The translations under genes were made by a program, and so were the position numbers. A DNA stretch of 64,000 nucleotides from Asaia lannensis NBRC 102526 (GTDB lineage: Bacteria; Pseudomonadota; Alphaproteobacteria; Acetobacterales; Acetobacteraceae): the NCBI RefSeq assembly GCF_024054035.1, contig NZ_JAMXQU010000005.1:124001-188000 (forward strand). The letters are read 5' to 3'. Positions 1-8,457 of the stretch are shown in pieces (within the stretch, counting starts at the first letter, position 1; each line of letters starts with the position of its first letter). Below the pieces are notes generated by a model. The model saw only the letters and a list, made by a program, of their open reading frames with translations, had not been told where the DNA came from and ran no database searches.

Positions 1-1049
1 TGCCTGCCCCCAAAACGCAGCTTCCATTCCCGTTCTCGTTCCGGCCTTTCCTGAGTGTCTGGAAAATCGCGGCAAGCGTGCAGGGCAAGCCATACGTCTT
101 CGATCACTCCGAGAGCGATGACTGGAACCGTGGCAAATATCTTGTGGATGAGCTGGCCCATTGCGGGACATGCCATACGCCGCGCAATATGCTGCTGGTG
201 CCCAAACGGTCCGGATATCTGTCCGGTGCCCAGCTCGGTGCCTGGTACGCCCCCAATATCACCGACGATCCAGTCAGTGGCATCGGTACGTGGAAAGATG
301 CCGATCTGTTTGCCTATCTGACGACCGGGCGCAGTCCGCATGCCCGCGCCAACGGGCCGATGGCAGAGGCTGTCGAGCACAGCCTTCAGTACCTTCCCGA
401 TGCGGATATCAACGCAATCATCATCTATCTGCGCTCGGTGCCTCCCATTGCCCAGCCCGGCAATACCGTTCCGGCATTCGCGCATCCCGCCTTGCCGAGC
501 GGGTACAGGATAGATCAGGCATTCGACCGGCGTTCTTCGGATAACCTTGCTCATATGAAAGACGGCGCCGCGCTTTATGAGGCCGCCTGTGCAAGCTGCC
601 ATCAGTCCGACGGCAAAGGAACGGCAGACGGGTATTATCCCTCGCTCGCCTGGAATACGACCACGGGTCAGCAGAATACGTCCAACCTCGTTTCGAGCAT
701 CGTCTATGGGGTCGACAGAGTATCGGACAGGCATGAAATCGTCATGCCGGCCTTCGGCAAGTCGCCCCTGGTTCAGCCGCTCGACAATCAGCAGATTGCC
801 AGCATCGCCGATTATGTTCTGAGTCATTTCGGCAATGCCGAGGCCTCGGTTTCCGTCTCGGATGTCGCGGCTTCCAGAGCGGGTGGCAAACCGGTTCTGA
901 TCGCGCTGCTCATCAATCCGGTCGTGGGTCTCTCGCTTATTGCAGGCGGTCTGGCGGCACTTGTCCTTTCTATTGTCATTATCCTCAGGGCGGCCAGGCG
1001 GCGGCATGCTGCGCGCCGGTCCGGGGTCACAAGGCAGAACAATGTCTGA
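1..1049 (+). CDS. Multiheme cytochrome c subunit of a membrane-bound dehydrogenase (5' truncated)
   Basis: The reading frame is open from base 3, so the start and the first heme lie before the window. Two c-type heme motifs are visible: CGTCH followed by TPRN (about bases 162-182) and CASCH (about 586-600). The C terminus has one hydrophobic helix (about bases 895-1005) followed by arginines, which fits an inner-membrane anchor with a periplasmic heme domain. This is the layout of the triheme subunits of acetic-acid-bacterial alcohol, gluconate, sorbitol and fructose dehydrogenases, which pass electrons from the flavoprotein to ubiquinone. Its stop overlaps the GMC gene start by 8 bases, so the two are probably translated together and form one complex. 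The substrate cannot be read from this subunit. Confidence 0.9.
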   Translation, partial: PAPKTQLPFPFSFRPFLSVWKIAASVQGKPYVFDHSESDDWNRGKYLVDELAHCGTCHTPRNMLLVPKRSGYLSGAQLGAWYAPNITDDPVSGIGTWKDADLFAYLTTGRSPHARANGPMAEAVEHSLQYLPDADINAIIIYLRSVPPIAQPGNTVPAFAHPALPSGYRIDQAFDRRSSDNLAHMKDGAALYEAACASCHQSDGKGTADGYYPSLAWNTTTGQQNTSNLVSSIVYGVDRVSDRHEIVMPAFGKSPLVQPLDNQQIASIADYVLSHFGNAEASVSVSDVAASRAGGKPVLIALLINPVVGLSLIAGGLAALVLSIVIILRAARRRHAARRSGVTRQNNV

Positions 1050-2685
1050 GAATTCTTCTTCCGCCGATGTGGTCATTATCGGCGCCGGTATCTGCGGCTC
1101 CATGCTTGCCCATAAGCTTGTCCGTCAGGGGCTGAGTGTCATTCTTCTCGATGCCGGGCCGCATCGCGACCGTGCGCAGATTGTCGAGAACTGGCGCACA
1201 ATGCCGCCTGCCAACAAATCCGGCTACGATTATGCAACGCCCTATCCTAGCGTGCCCTGGGCGCCACATACGAATTTCTTTCCGGATAATGGCTATCTGA
1301 TCGTCAACGGGCCCGATCGCACGGCATATCGTCAGGGCATCATCAAGGGGGTTGGCGGCACGACCTGGCACTGGGCCGCGTCGAGCTGGCGCTATCTTCC
1401 CAATGACTTCCGGCTGCATAGCCGGTACGGCGTCGGGCGGGATTACGCGCTGAGCTATGACGATCTGGAGCCTTATTATTACGAGGCCGAATGCGAAATG
1501 GGCGTTATGGGGCCGAACGGTCAGACGATCGTTCCCTCAGCGCCAAGAAGCAAACCATGGCCGATGACGTCCATGCCTTATGGACCGGGCGACAGAACGT
1601 TCACCGATGCGGTCAAGCCGCTCGGATTCGACAATACCCCGGTACCTCAGGCCAGAAACAGCCGTCCCTATGACGGGCGTCCGCAATGCTGCGGCAACAA
1701 CAACTGCATGCCCATTTGCCCGATCGGCGCGATGTATAACGGCGTCTATTCGGCCTATAAGGCGGAGCGTCTTGGCGCATGTATCATTGCCAATGCCGTT
1801 GTCTATGCCATGGAGAACGATGCGCAGAACCGCATTACGGCAATCCGTTATTACGACCCGGATAAAGGCAGTCATCGCCTGACGGCAAAAACCTTCGTCG
1901 TGGCCGCGAACGGGCTCGAGACACCCAAGCTCCTGTTGCTTGCCGCCAATACGCGCAACCCACAGGGCATTGCCAACTCCTCCGGTCAGGTGGGGCGTAA
2001 CATGATGGATCATCCCGGTATCGGGATGAGCTTTCAGGCAAAGGAACCGGTCTGGGCAGGAGGTGGCTCTGTCCAGATGAGTTCGATCACGAATTTCCGC
2101 GATGGCGATTTCCGCTCGGAATATGCGGCAACGCAGATCGGCTATAACAATACGGCGCAGAACTCCCGCGCAGGTCTCAAGGCCCTGTCGCTTGGGCTGG
2201 TGGGCCGGAAGCTGGATGAGGAAATCCGTCGCCGAACGGCGCATGGCGTCGATATCTACGCCAATCACGAGATTCTGCCCAATCCGGAAAACCGCCTCGT
2301 TCTCTCGCGCGATCATCGGGATGCGCTGGGCATTCCCCATCCCGAAGTCACCTACGATGTCGGTGAGTATGTCCGGAAATCGGCCGTCCTCTCCAGAAAG
2401 CGCCTGAACGATATCGCCGCCGCAATGGGCGGGACCGAAATCGAGATGACACCCTATTTCACGCCGAATAACCACATCACGGGCGGGACAATCATGGGGA
2501 CCAATCCGGCCGATTCCGTCGTGGATTCCTGGCTACGCACCTATGACCACGCCAATCTGTTCCTTGCGACAGGCGGTGCCATGGCAGCATCGGGCACAGT
2601 GAATTCCACCCTGACGATGGCTGCGCTCACACTGCGCGCAGCTGACGCCATTCTGCGCGACCACAAATCGGGAAGCCCCTCATGA
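1042..2685 (+). CDS. GMC-family FAD dehydrogenase large subunit with Fe-S-type cysteine cluster
   Basis: 547 aa. An N-terminal Rossmann FAD motif (GAGICG, residues 14-19), a GGTTWHW segment (105-111), and a C-terminal GMC domain with NNHITGG and VNSTLTMAA identify a flavin-dependent sugar or polyol dehydrogenase. Cysteines 216, 217, 222 and 226 (CCGNNNCMPIC) match the CC-x4-C-x3-C pattern that holds a [3Fe-4S] cluster in FAD-glucose and fructose dehydrogenases, so electrons probably go FAD to Fe-S to the cytochrome c next door. The ATG at 1042 was chosen because it overlaps the cytochrome stop and places the FAD motif at the usual distance. There is no signal peptide. Such subunits are normally co-exported with a Tat-bearing small subunit, which is not in the window and may lie upstream. 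Gluconate, 2-ketogluconate, sorbitol or fructose are all possible substrates. Confidence 0.88.
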   Translation: MSENSSSADVVIIGAGICGSMLAHKLVRQGLSVILLDAGPHRDRAQIVENWRTMPPANKSGYDYATPYPSVPWAPHTNFFPDNGYLIVNGPDRTAYRQGIIKGVGGTTWHWAASSWRYLPNDFRLHSRYGVGRDYALSYDDLEPYYYEAECEMGVMGPNGQTIVPSAPRSKPWPMTSMPYGPGDRTFTDAVKPLGFDNTPVPQARNSRPYDGRPQCCGNNNCMPICPIGAMYNGVYSAYKAERLGACIIANAVVYAMENDAQNRITAIRYYDPDKGSHRLTAKTFVVAANGLETPKLLLLAANTRNPQGIANSSGQVGRNMMDHPGIGMSFQAKEPVWAGGGSVQMSSITNFRDGDFRSEYAATQIGYNNTAQNSRAGLKALSLGLVGRKLDEEIRRRTAHGVDIYANHEILPNPENRLVLSRDHRDALGIPHPEVTYDVGEYVRKSAVLSRKRLNDIAAAMGGTEIEMTPYFTPNNHITGGTIMGTNPADSVVDSWLRTYDHANLFLATGGAMAASGTVNSTLTMAALTLRAADAILRDHKSGSPS

Positions 2686-3194
2686 AAACCCTTTTCCGTC
2701 TTCTGAAGATTTCCAGTGTTTTTATCGGTGCAGCACTGCCCGTCATGGCATCAGCCACGCCTGCGCCTGAAAAGGCGTTCACGCTCGATCTCGATACGTC
2801 CCTGAAATTCATCGATGCGGCTCGTGCCCTCGCGACAAGCCGGGGTGCGCATGTTGCGATTGCCATCGTGGATCAGGGCGGCCGTCTGGTGGCGTTCGAG
2901 AAAATGGATGGCACCCAGCTGGGCAGTGTCGAACTGGCCATGAAGAAAGCCGAGAGCGCCGTCAATTTTGCACGCCCCACCGCCGATATGGAACACGCCC
3001 TGGACAAGGGAAACTTCATGATTGCGACACTGCCCAATGCGCTACCGGCCGGGGGCGGTTATCCGATCATGGTCGATCACAGGCTTGTGGGTGCCCTCGG
3101 TCTGAGTGGCGGTGAGGGGGAAACCGACGCCCATCTGGCGCAGGACAGCGTATCGGCCAGTCTGACGAAGATCGGTGCAAAGACTTCTGAATGA
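2682..3194 (+). CDS. Secreted GlcG/HbpS-family protein
   Basis: 170 aa with an N-terminal signal peptide (cleavage probably after ASA, about residue 25) followed by a full GlcG/HbpS (DUF336) domain. Typical features are AIVDQGGRLVAFEKMDG, the AMKKAESAVNF helix and the glycine-rich AGGGYPI segment. Members bind heme or small cofactors, and the fold is common beside glycolate and alcohol dehydrogenases. The ATG overlaps the GMC stop by 4 bases (ATGA), so the gene belongs to the dehydrogenase operon. A periplasmic role in cofactor or heme handling for the cytochrome/flavoprotein complex is inferred from context only. Confidence 0.82.
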   Translation: MKTLFRLLKISSVFIGAALPVMASATPAPEKAFTLDLDTSLKFIDAARALATSRGAHVAIAIVDQGGRLVAFEKMDGTQLGSVELAMKKAESAVNFARPTADMEHALDKGNFMIATLPNALPAGGGYPIMVDHRLVGALGLSGGEGETDAHLAQDSVSASLTKIGAKTSE

Positions 3195-4663
3195 CCGCAG
3201 CGTTTCCCCGCTTCGGGAGACATGCGGTACGCCTTGTTGCCGACCTCGCCCGCTCGTCTCTGGTTCTTTCGTTTTGTGCCCTGTCCGGTACCGCCTGGGC
3301 ACAAAGCGAAACCACCCATTCGCTACTTGAGACCAATAGCTATCAGTCACGCGCCTTTCCCATGGAGGGGATCGGGAATTTTGCGGTAGGGCCGATTATC
3401 CCGACGCTCTATGGAAATCCGCATCTTTTCGGTGACTGGGCTGGCGCGCAGACATGGCTCGTCAAGCACGGAATGTATCTGAATTTCGCGTTCAACGACG
3501 AGTATATGGGGAACGTGACCGGAGGAAAGACACGCGACAATGTCAATTCCGGGCAGGTCGCAGGCGAGCTCGATATCGACTGGCAGCAGCTCGCGGGAGT
3601 GAAGGGGCTGTGGACCCATATGCTGGTGGTCAACGGGTTCGGGCGTTCGTTCAGCAATACGCTGGGCGATTCCGTCACCAATCCCGAACAGATCTACGGC
3701 GCGCGTGGCAATGTGGTAGCGCATCTTGTCTCGCTCTATGCAGACAAGTCTTTTCTGAACGACCGTATCATTCTCTCTCTGGGCGATATTCCGACAGGGA
3801 GCTTTTTCGCCTTCGATTATACGGCCTGTTCCTTCATGAATGTTTCGGTGTGCAGCAATTTCGCACCGGGTAAATACGTGCCTGGCGGGCGCGACTGGCC
3901 GTCTGGCAATCTCGGTGGCGTGCTGCGTGTCAGACCGACGGAACACACCTATATCATGGCTGGCCTGTTTGCCGTGTCTCCCCATAACTACAACGGCGGC
4001 ATTTCCGGCTGGTCGATGGCACAGAGCGGTCTGGGCAAGGTTTCCTCGCAGTTCGAGATCGGCTGGATGCCCGAATTCGGAAAGCAGAAGCTGCGCGGCA
4101 ATTACAAGATCGGCATGTGGTACGATAATTCCCGCTATCCTCATCTCTATGAGGATATCCATGGCGGTTCCTTCCAGGAAACCGGCCTACCCAGACGCTA
4201 TGTTGCAGGCATGTCGACTGCATGGTTCATGTTCGACCAGATGCTGGTGCGAAACGGGCCCGGTCTGATGAACGGACTGATCGCCATAGGCGGTGCAGGC
4301 TATTCGCAAGGCAACGTCGTTGCGATGCGCGATCATGAATGGATCGGTCTGGCGGAAAGCGGCACGCCGTGGCACCGCTCGTCGGATCAGGCGGGTATCA
4401 TGTTCCAGCATATGAACATGAGTCGAACCGTCAGCCGGCAGCAGGAATCCTCACTCGCACTGGGGCTGCCTTTTCTTCCCAATCAATGGGGCGCTGTCTA
4501 TGGCGTGCAGGACTGGGAGAATGTCTATGAGGCATTTTACAGTTTTCATCTGATGCGCGCCACCATGCTCCAGTTCGACTTCCAGTATCTGCAACGGCCC
4601 GGTGCAACGACGACATTTCACGACGCGGCAATACTTGGCGGGCAGTTCACCACGAATTTCTAG
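3191..4663 (+). CDS. OprB-type carbohydrate-selective porin
   Basis: 490 aa. A signal peptide ends near residue 38 (GTAWA before QSE). The rest is a beta-rich, aromatic-rich OprB-like barrel with LFGDWAGAQTWL near the start, repeated GG/aromatic strands and the terminal phenylalanine (TTNF) typical of outer-membrane proteins. OprB porins let sugars and polyols cross the outer membrane. The ATG overlaps the preceding stop (ATGA), making this the last gene of the dehydrogenase operon. The likely logic is that the porin admits the substrate and the periplasmic dehydrogenase oxidizes it. Which sugar is unknown. Confidence 0.88.
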   Translation: MTAAFPRFGRHAVRLVADLARSSLVLSFCALSGTAWAQSETTHSLLETNSYQSRAFPMEGIGNFAVGPIIPTLYGNPHLFGDWAGAQTWLVKHGMYLNFAFNDEYMGNVTGGKTRDNVNSGQVAGELDIDWQQLAGVKGLWTHMLVVNGFGRSFSNTLGDSVTNPEQIYGARGNVVAHLVSLYADKSFLNDRIILSLGDIPTGSFFAFDYTACSFMNVSVCSNFAPGKYVPGGRDWPSGNLGGVLRVRPTEHTYIMAGLFAVSPHNYNGGISGWSMAQSGLGKVSSQFEIGWMPEFGKQKLRGNYKIGMWYDNSRYPHLYEDIHGGSFQETGLPRRYVAGMSTAWFMFDQMLVRNGPGLMNGLIAIGGAGYSQGNVVAMRDHEWIGLAESGTPWHRSSDQAGIMFQHMNMSRTVSRQQESSLALGLPFLPNQWGAVYGVQDWENVYEAFYSFHLMRATMLQFDFQYLQRPGATTTFHDAAILGGQFTTNF

Positions 4664-4686
4664 GTGCGTTCTGCGTATACGACCTG

Positions 4687-4719
4687 TCCCTGACCTCGTG
4701 CTTCTGTGACTGTCAGGGA
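4687..4719. terminator. Hairpin between convergent porin and cbiD genes
   Basis: TCCCTGAC (4687-4694) and GTCAGGGA (4712-4719) form a perfect 8-bp stem with a 17-base loop, 23 bases after the porin stop and before the convergent cbiD 3' end. There is no T-run, so its role as an intrinsic terminator is inferred from position. Confidence 0.4.
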
Positions 4720-4793
4720 GAGAGGGTGTCAGACCGGGCGGCGCAATGTCCTGCAGGGTACGAGGCTGTATGCACGCGCACGCTTGTTCGCCA

Positions 4794-5861
4794 TCAGGGC
4801 GTGCTTATGCCCACGATAACACCCTGTCGGTCCACGACAACGACGTTGGTCTGGCAAGTCGGGCAATCCAGTATCCGGCGCGCCGATATCGCCGCAGCCT
4901 CGGCGATCAGCGTGCCAAGGCGAGGATCGTCAATGGCCGCATAGCCCTGCGCAATGGTTGCGGCTTCGGCAAGACGCGTCTTTTGTGCATCTGTAAGCCC
5001 AAGCGGGGCGGCAAGAGGGAGCAGGGCCGCCGGGTCTGCAAGGCTGCGGCTGGAATGCAGGTCGAGATGGCCCTGTGCCAGCTTGGTCATTTTGGCAATA
5101 CCCCCTGCAATCGTCAGGCGCGATACAGGGTGGCGATGAAGATATTTGAGCGTCCCCCCAGCAAAATCACCCATATCGATCAGGGCCGCATCGGGCAGGT
5201 CGTAGAGTGCCTTGACCGCTTTTTCGGATGTTGCGCCGGTGCTGGCGGCGATATGCGGCATGTTCAGCGCACGTGCCACATCGATTCCGCGATGAATGGA
5301 ATGGATCCAGGCCGAGCAGGAATAGGGCACAACGATCCCTGTCGTCCCGAGTATCGAGAGTCCACCAATAATGCCAAGACGGGCATTGAGCGTATGTTCT
5401 GCAAGTTTCGCCCCATTGGCGACCGAAACCGTGACGATGGCATCGACGCCCTGTGGAGTAATCTGATGCAGGGCCGTGCGTATCATGTCTCTGGGCACGG
5501 GATTGATGGCCGGCTCCCCTGGCGGGAGTGGCAGGCCCGGCTGCGTGACCGTGCCGACACCTTCTCCCGCACGGAACACGGTTCCGGTGCCGGGGGGAGC
5601 GATCGCGATATCGACCCGTATCAGGGCGCCATTGGTGACGTCGGGATCGTCTCCCGCATCCTTGATGACGCTGGCCCATGCGCTCATGCTGTTGCGGCCT
5701 GCGCCGTTGAGCGCAAAACCGGCCTCCTTGCCGCCCGGCAGGGAAATGACCACCGGGTCCGGACATTCACCCTGTATCAATAACGACCAGGCAGCCTTTG
5801 CGGCGGCCGTGGCGCAGCTGCCCGTGGTCCATCCCCGACGCAAAGCCGTGGCAGGTGACAT
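4794..5861 (-). CDS. cbiD: Cobalt-precorrin-5B C(1)-methyltransferase
   Basis: 355 aa, normal length for CbiD. The N-terminal signature GWTTGSCATAAAKAA (residues 10-24) is diagnostic, and the fold continues with GGIAKMTKLAQGHLDLHSSRS-type segments near residue 260. CbiD methylates C1 of cobalt-precorrin-5B with S-adenosylmethionine to give cobalt-precorrin-6A in anaerobic-type cobalamin synthesis. The ATG at 5861 places the signature at its usual distance from the N terminus, although its ribosome site is weak. The gene stands alone: neighbours are a porin and a divergent stomatin-like gene, with no other cob/cbi gene in the window. I found no convincing B12 box upstream. Confidence 0.93.
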   Translation of the reverse strand: MSPATALRRGWTTGSCATAAAKAAWSLLIQGECPDPVVISLPGGKEAGFALNGAGRNSMSAWASVIKDAGDDPDVTNGALIRVDIAIAPPGTGTVFRAGEGVGTVTQPGLPLPPGEPAINPVPRDMIRTALHQITPQGVDAIVTVSVANGAKLAEHTLNARLGIIGGLSILGTTGIVVPYSCSAWIHSIHRGIDVARALNMPHIAASTGATSEKAVKALYDLPDAALIDMGDFAGGTLKYLHRHPVSRLTIAGGIAKMTKLAQGHLDLHSSRSLADPAALLPLAAPLGLTDAQKTRLAEAATIAQGYAAIDDPRLGTLIAEAAAISARRILDCPTCQTNVVVVDRQGVIVGISTP

Positions 5862-6054
5862 GTCGGCGGCAGCTCCTCGGCAAAAGGGTCGGATGCCCCG
5901 TTCATCGCATAGCCGACGCTACGCCGCCAGTGCGTTCGCCATTGCTCCGAATGGATTGGCAGCGATGTGGGTATGACTGATAACCAGAGGATCATATTGA
6001 TCGGCCCACGCCATTTTGTTGTGCATGGAACGATCAAACCGGTTTACACGGGAA

Positions 6055-7044
6055 ATGCGGTTCGTCTCTATTACACGTTCTGCATCGCATCCTGAAAACA
6101 GGGACAGACCCCAAGAGAAGGAAACCCCGGTAATTCCTCCCATCGTGCTTCTGACCGGCTTTGCGGTGCTCGGGCTCTTTCTGGCGATATGCCTCCTGTT
6201 CGGCGGTATCATGATCGTACCGGGGCGTATGGTCTATGTGACCGAATTTCTTGGCAAGCCTCAGCGCAGGCTACTGGAAAGCGGGCTGCATTTCCGTATT
6301 CCGATCCTGACGCGTGTTTCGTACAGGGTGTCTCTCCAGCAGATGCAGGTCGAGACCTCATCGGAGGTCAAGACACGCGATGACGTGTTTATCGAGATAC
6401 GCTGGGTGCTGCTCTACAGCGTGCGTGATGATAACGAGGCCGTATTCAATTACGCCTATAAGGTCTCGCAGCCCGTCAAGCGTCTCGTATTCCGTGTCGA
6501 GAACGAGATACGACAGATTGCCTCGACCATGACACTGGCCGAGCTTTATTCGCAGCGTAACGAGATTGCGCGCCGTGTGATTGCCGATCAGGCCGCCGAT
6601 GCGCTCGATTCAGGCCTCGATATTCATGGTGTGACCATCGAGCAGCCCATGCCACCGCGCGAAATTCAGGAGGCCATGAACAACAAGCTGGCAGCCATCG
6701 CACGCAAGGATGCTGCACAGGCCGAAGCGGAGGCCGAGATGGTGCGTCGTGTCGGCATTGCCCGTGCCGAGGCCGAGAGCAAGAAACTGCAGGGCGAGGG
6801 TATTGCCAATGAGCGCAAGGCGATTGCCGCAGGCTTTGCCGAGGCAGCCGAACTGTTCCGCCTCAGTGTGCCCGGTGTCAGCGAAGAGGCGATCCTGACC
6901 CTCATGCAGAATGTCAATCAGGCCGATATGGTGGTAACGGCCAGTCGTTCAGGCAAGGCGACAGTCATTTTCGTTCCGACGGACATGAATACCGGGCAGA
7001 TCGCCGCCGCCTCAGCAGGACAGTTTATCCCTGCGGTGCAATAG
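6055..7044 (+). CDS. SPFH/stomatin-like membrane protein
   Basis: About 329 aa from the nearest upstream ATG. A single transmembrane helix (LLTGFAVLGLFLAICLLFGG) is followed by an SPFH (band 7) domain: LGKPQRRLLESGLHF, VETSSEVKTRDDVFIEIRW, then the conserved TLAELYSQRNEI. An Ala/Glu-rich coiled coil (AAQAEAEAEMVRRVGIARAEAE) completes the pattern. These proteins form ring-like membrane scaffolds linked to proteases and lipid microdomains. No clpP-like or NfeD partner is adjacent. The start is unsettled. The best ribosome site, AGAAGGA at 6116-6122, precedes GTA-ATT (6130-6135) with no ATG, while ATG 6055, ATG 6025 and GTG 6145 lack good sites. Confidence 0.8.
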   Translation: MRFVSITRSASHPENRDRPQEKETPVIPPIVLLTGFAVLGLFLAICLLFGGIMIVPGRMVYVTEFLGKPQRRLLESGLHFRIPILTRVSYRVSLQQMQVETSSEVKTRDDVFIEIRWVLLYSVRDDNEAVFNYAYKVSQPVKRLVFRVENEIRQIASTMTLAELYSQRNEIARRVIADQAADALDSGLDIHGVTIEQPMPPREIQEAMNNKLAAIARKDAAQAEAEAEMVRRVGIARAEAESKKLQGEGIANERKAIAAGFAEAAELFRLSVPGVSEEAILTLMQNVNQADMVVTASRSGKATVIFVPTDMNTGQIAAASAGQFIPAVQ

Positions 7045-7068
7045 GTCGCTTCGGCTGCGTTCCCGTAT

Positions 7069-8457
7069 TCAGGGGCGGTCGGTCAAAGTCTGAAGAAACG
7101 AGACGATCCTGTCACGTTCCTGCGGCGTCAGGGCCGGGGTTCTGCGCGGGCCGAAAGGGGCATCGGTCTTATCGATATTGGGCCAATACTGCCGAGGCAG
7201 ATCGTCGTAGAGCATAAGTGTGCCGTCAGTCCTGCGTGAGTAAAAGCGCGCCGGGTCGATATCGCGCAGAACATAGAAATCCATGACCTGACGCAGGGAT
7301 GTGAAAGCACCGTTATGGAAAAAGACATGACGTGTTGCGCTGTTGCGTAGCGAGGGCGTGCGAAAGAAACCGCAATAGGCGGATACTGCCCCGATATCCC
7401 GTCGTCCCGCTGCACATAATCCAAGATCGAAGCGGCCCGGCATAGCGCGCGGCTGTCGCGGGGCGGCAAGCGCCTCGTATTGATGATCGGTGAAAAGCGG
7501 TGGATGACCCTCTGCGTCCACAGTGCTCAAATGGCAGGCCGCGCAATTGCCTTTTGCCGGATCGTTGAACAATGCAAGTCCTTCGGCTTCGTTACGGCTA
7601 AGACGTGTCTTTCCCTCAAGCCAGTCGTCGAAACAGCTGGAATAGGGGTGAAATTCCGGGGCTTCGAGCTGATAGCGCGCCAGAGCGAACATCGCCTCTG
7701 CGATGAGCATTGTATCCGACGCGCCGGGGCCAATCAGGCGTCGCAGATCGGCGCTGTAAGACGCAGTGCGCAGGCGTGTGACAACTTCCTTTCGCGTTGA
7801 AGCCATTTCGTTCGGGTCGAAAAGCGGGCCTTCTGCCTGTGTCTGCAGCGTGTCGGCGCGACCGTCCCAGAACAGACCGCCCTGAGGCACCATGGCCTGC
7901 GCTGAAGCGCCGGTATTACCGGCAGATTTTGCGCCTTTTTGTGCAGGCAAAAGATCTGATGGGGGTGGCGGAACCGGGGCGGCCTCACTTGTGGCGTTGT
8001 CCGGACCGACACTGAAAGGAGACTGGCGCTCGCGATAGGTCAGCGAGGGCACGGCCCGTGCGCCATAACGATCCATGTTGCGTCCGCCTTGGGCGAAAGC
8101 CAGCGCTGTATCGGGAGCAAAATGCGCGCTCGGGACATGACACGAGGCACACGAAAGGCGGCCCGACCCTGACAGGCCGGGATCGAAGAACAGGGCCTTG
8201 CCCAGACGCGCCATGGCGGAGAGCGGGGCGATCTCCGGCTTTCGCAATATGACCGGGCAAGGATTGCTGCCGTCCTGTGCAGGTGCGCAGGCGTTGTTCT
8301 GCGCGAAAGCCGGTATGGCGTACAGAACGGACGCGGCATACAGGGCGAGACGTATGCGCCCTGTGTGCCACCGGAGAAACCGTGTCGTTCCAGACAGAAT
8401 GGTCAGCGTTGTCCTCGCGTGTCTGGCAGGCTTCGTATCAGAACACTTTGGGTTCAT
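7069..8457 (-). CDS. Diheme cytochrome c peroxidase / MauG-family protein
   Basis: 462 aa. A hydrophobic segment near residues 36-52 ending AIPAFAQ serves as an export signal after a long basic leader. Two c-heme sites follow: CASCH (103-107) and CAACH (305-309), as in bacterial diheme peroxidases. Other family features are LGKALFFDPGLSGSG before the first heme and RTPSLRNSATRHVFFHNGAF near the C terminus. It should act in the periplasm, reducing peroxide or oxidizing another substrate. A Pro/Ala/Lys-rich insert (about 158-190) separates the domains. The ATG at 8457 overlaps the upstream phosphoesterase stop by 20 bases, so the pair is probably co-translated. Confidence 0.85.
   Translation of the reverse strand: MNPKCSDTKPARHARTTLTILSGTTRFLRWHTGRIRLALYAASVLYAIPAFAQNNACAPAQDGSNPCPVILRKPEIAPLSAMARLGKALFFDPGLSGSGRLSCASCHVPSAHFAPDTALAFAQGGRNMDRYGARAVPSLTYRERQSPFSVGPDNATSEAAPVPPPPSDLLPAQKGAKSAGNTGASAQAMVPQGGLFWDGRADTLQTQAEGPLFDPNEMASTRKEVVTRLRTASYSADLRRLIGPGASDTMLIAEAMFALARYQLEAPEFHPYSSCFDDWLEGKTRLSRNEAEGLALFNDPAKGNCAACHLSTVDAEGHPPLFTDHQYEALAAPRQPRAMPGRFDLGLCAAGRRDIGAVSAYCGFFRTPSLRNSATRHVFFHNGAFTSLRQVMDFYVLRDIDPARFYSRRTDGTLMLYDDLPRQYWPNIDKTDAPFGPRRTPALTPQERDRIVSFLQTLTDRP

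Noticed and set aside
5862-6054. Cobalamin riboswitch before cbiD
   Set aside because: Only loose B12-box resemblance (GCACTGGCGG); the conserved upstream stems and full box are missing.
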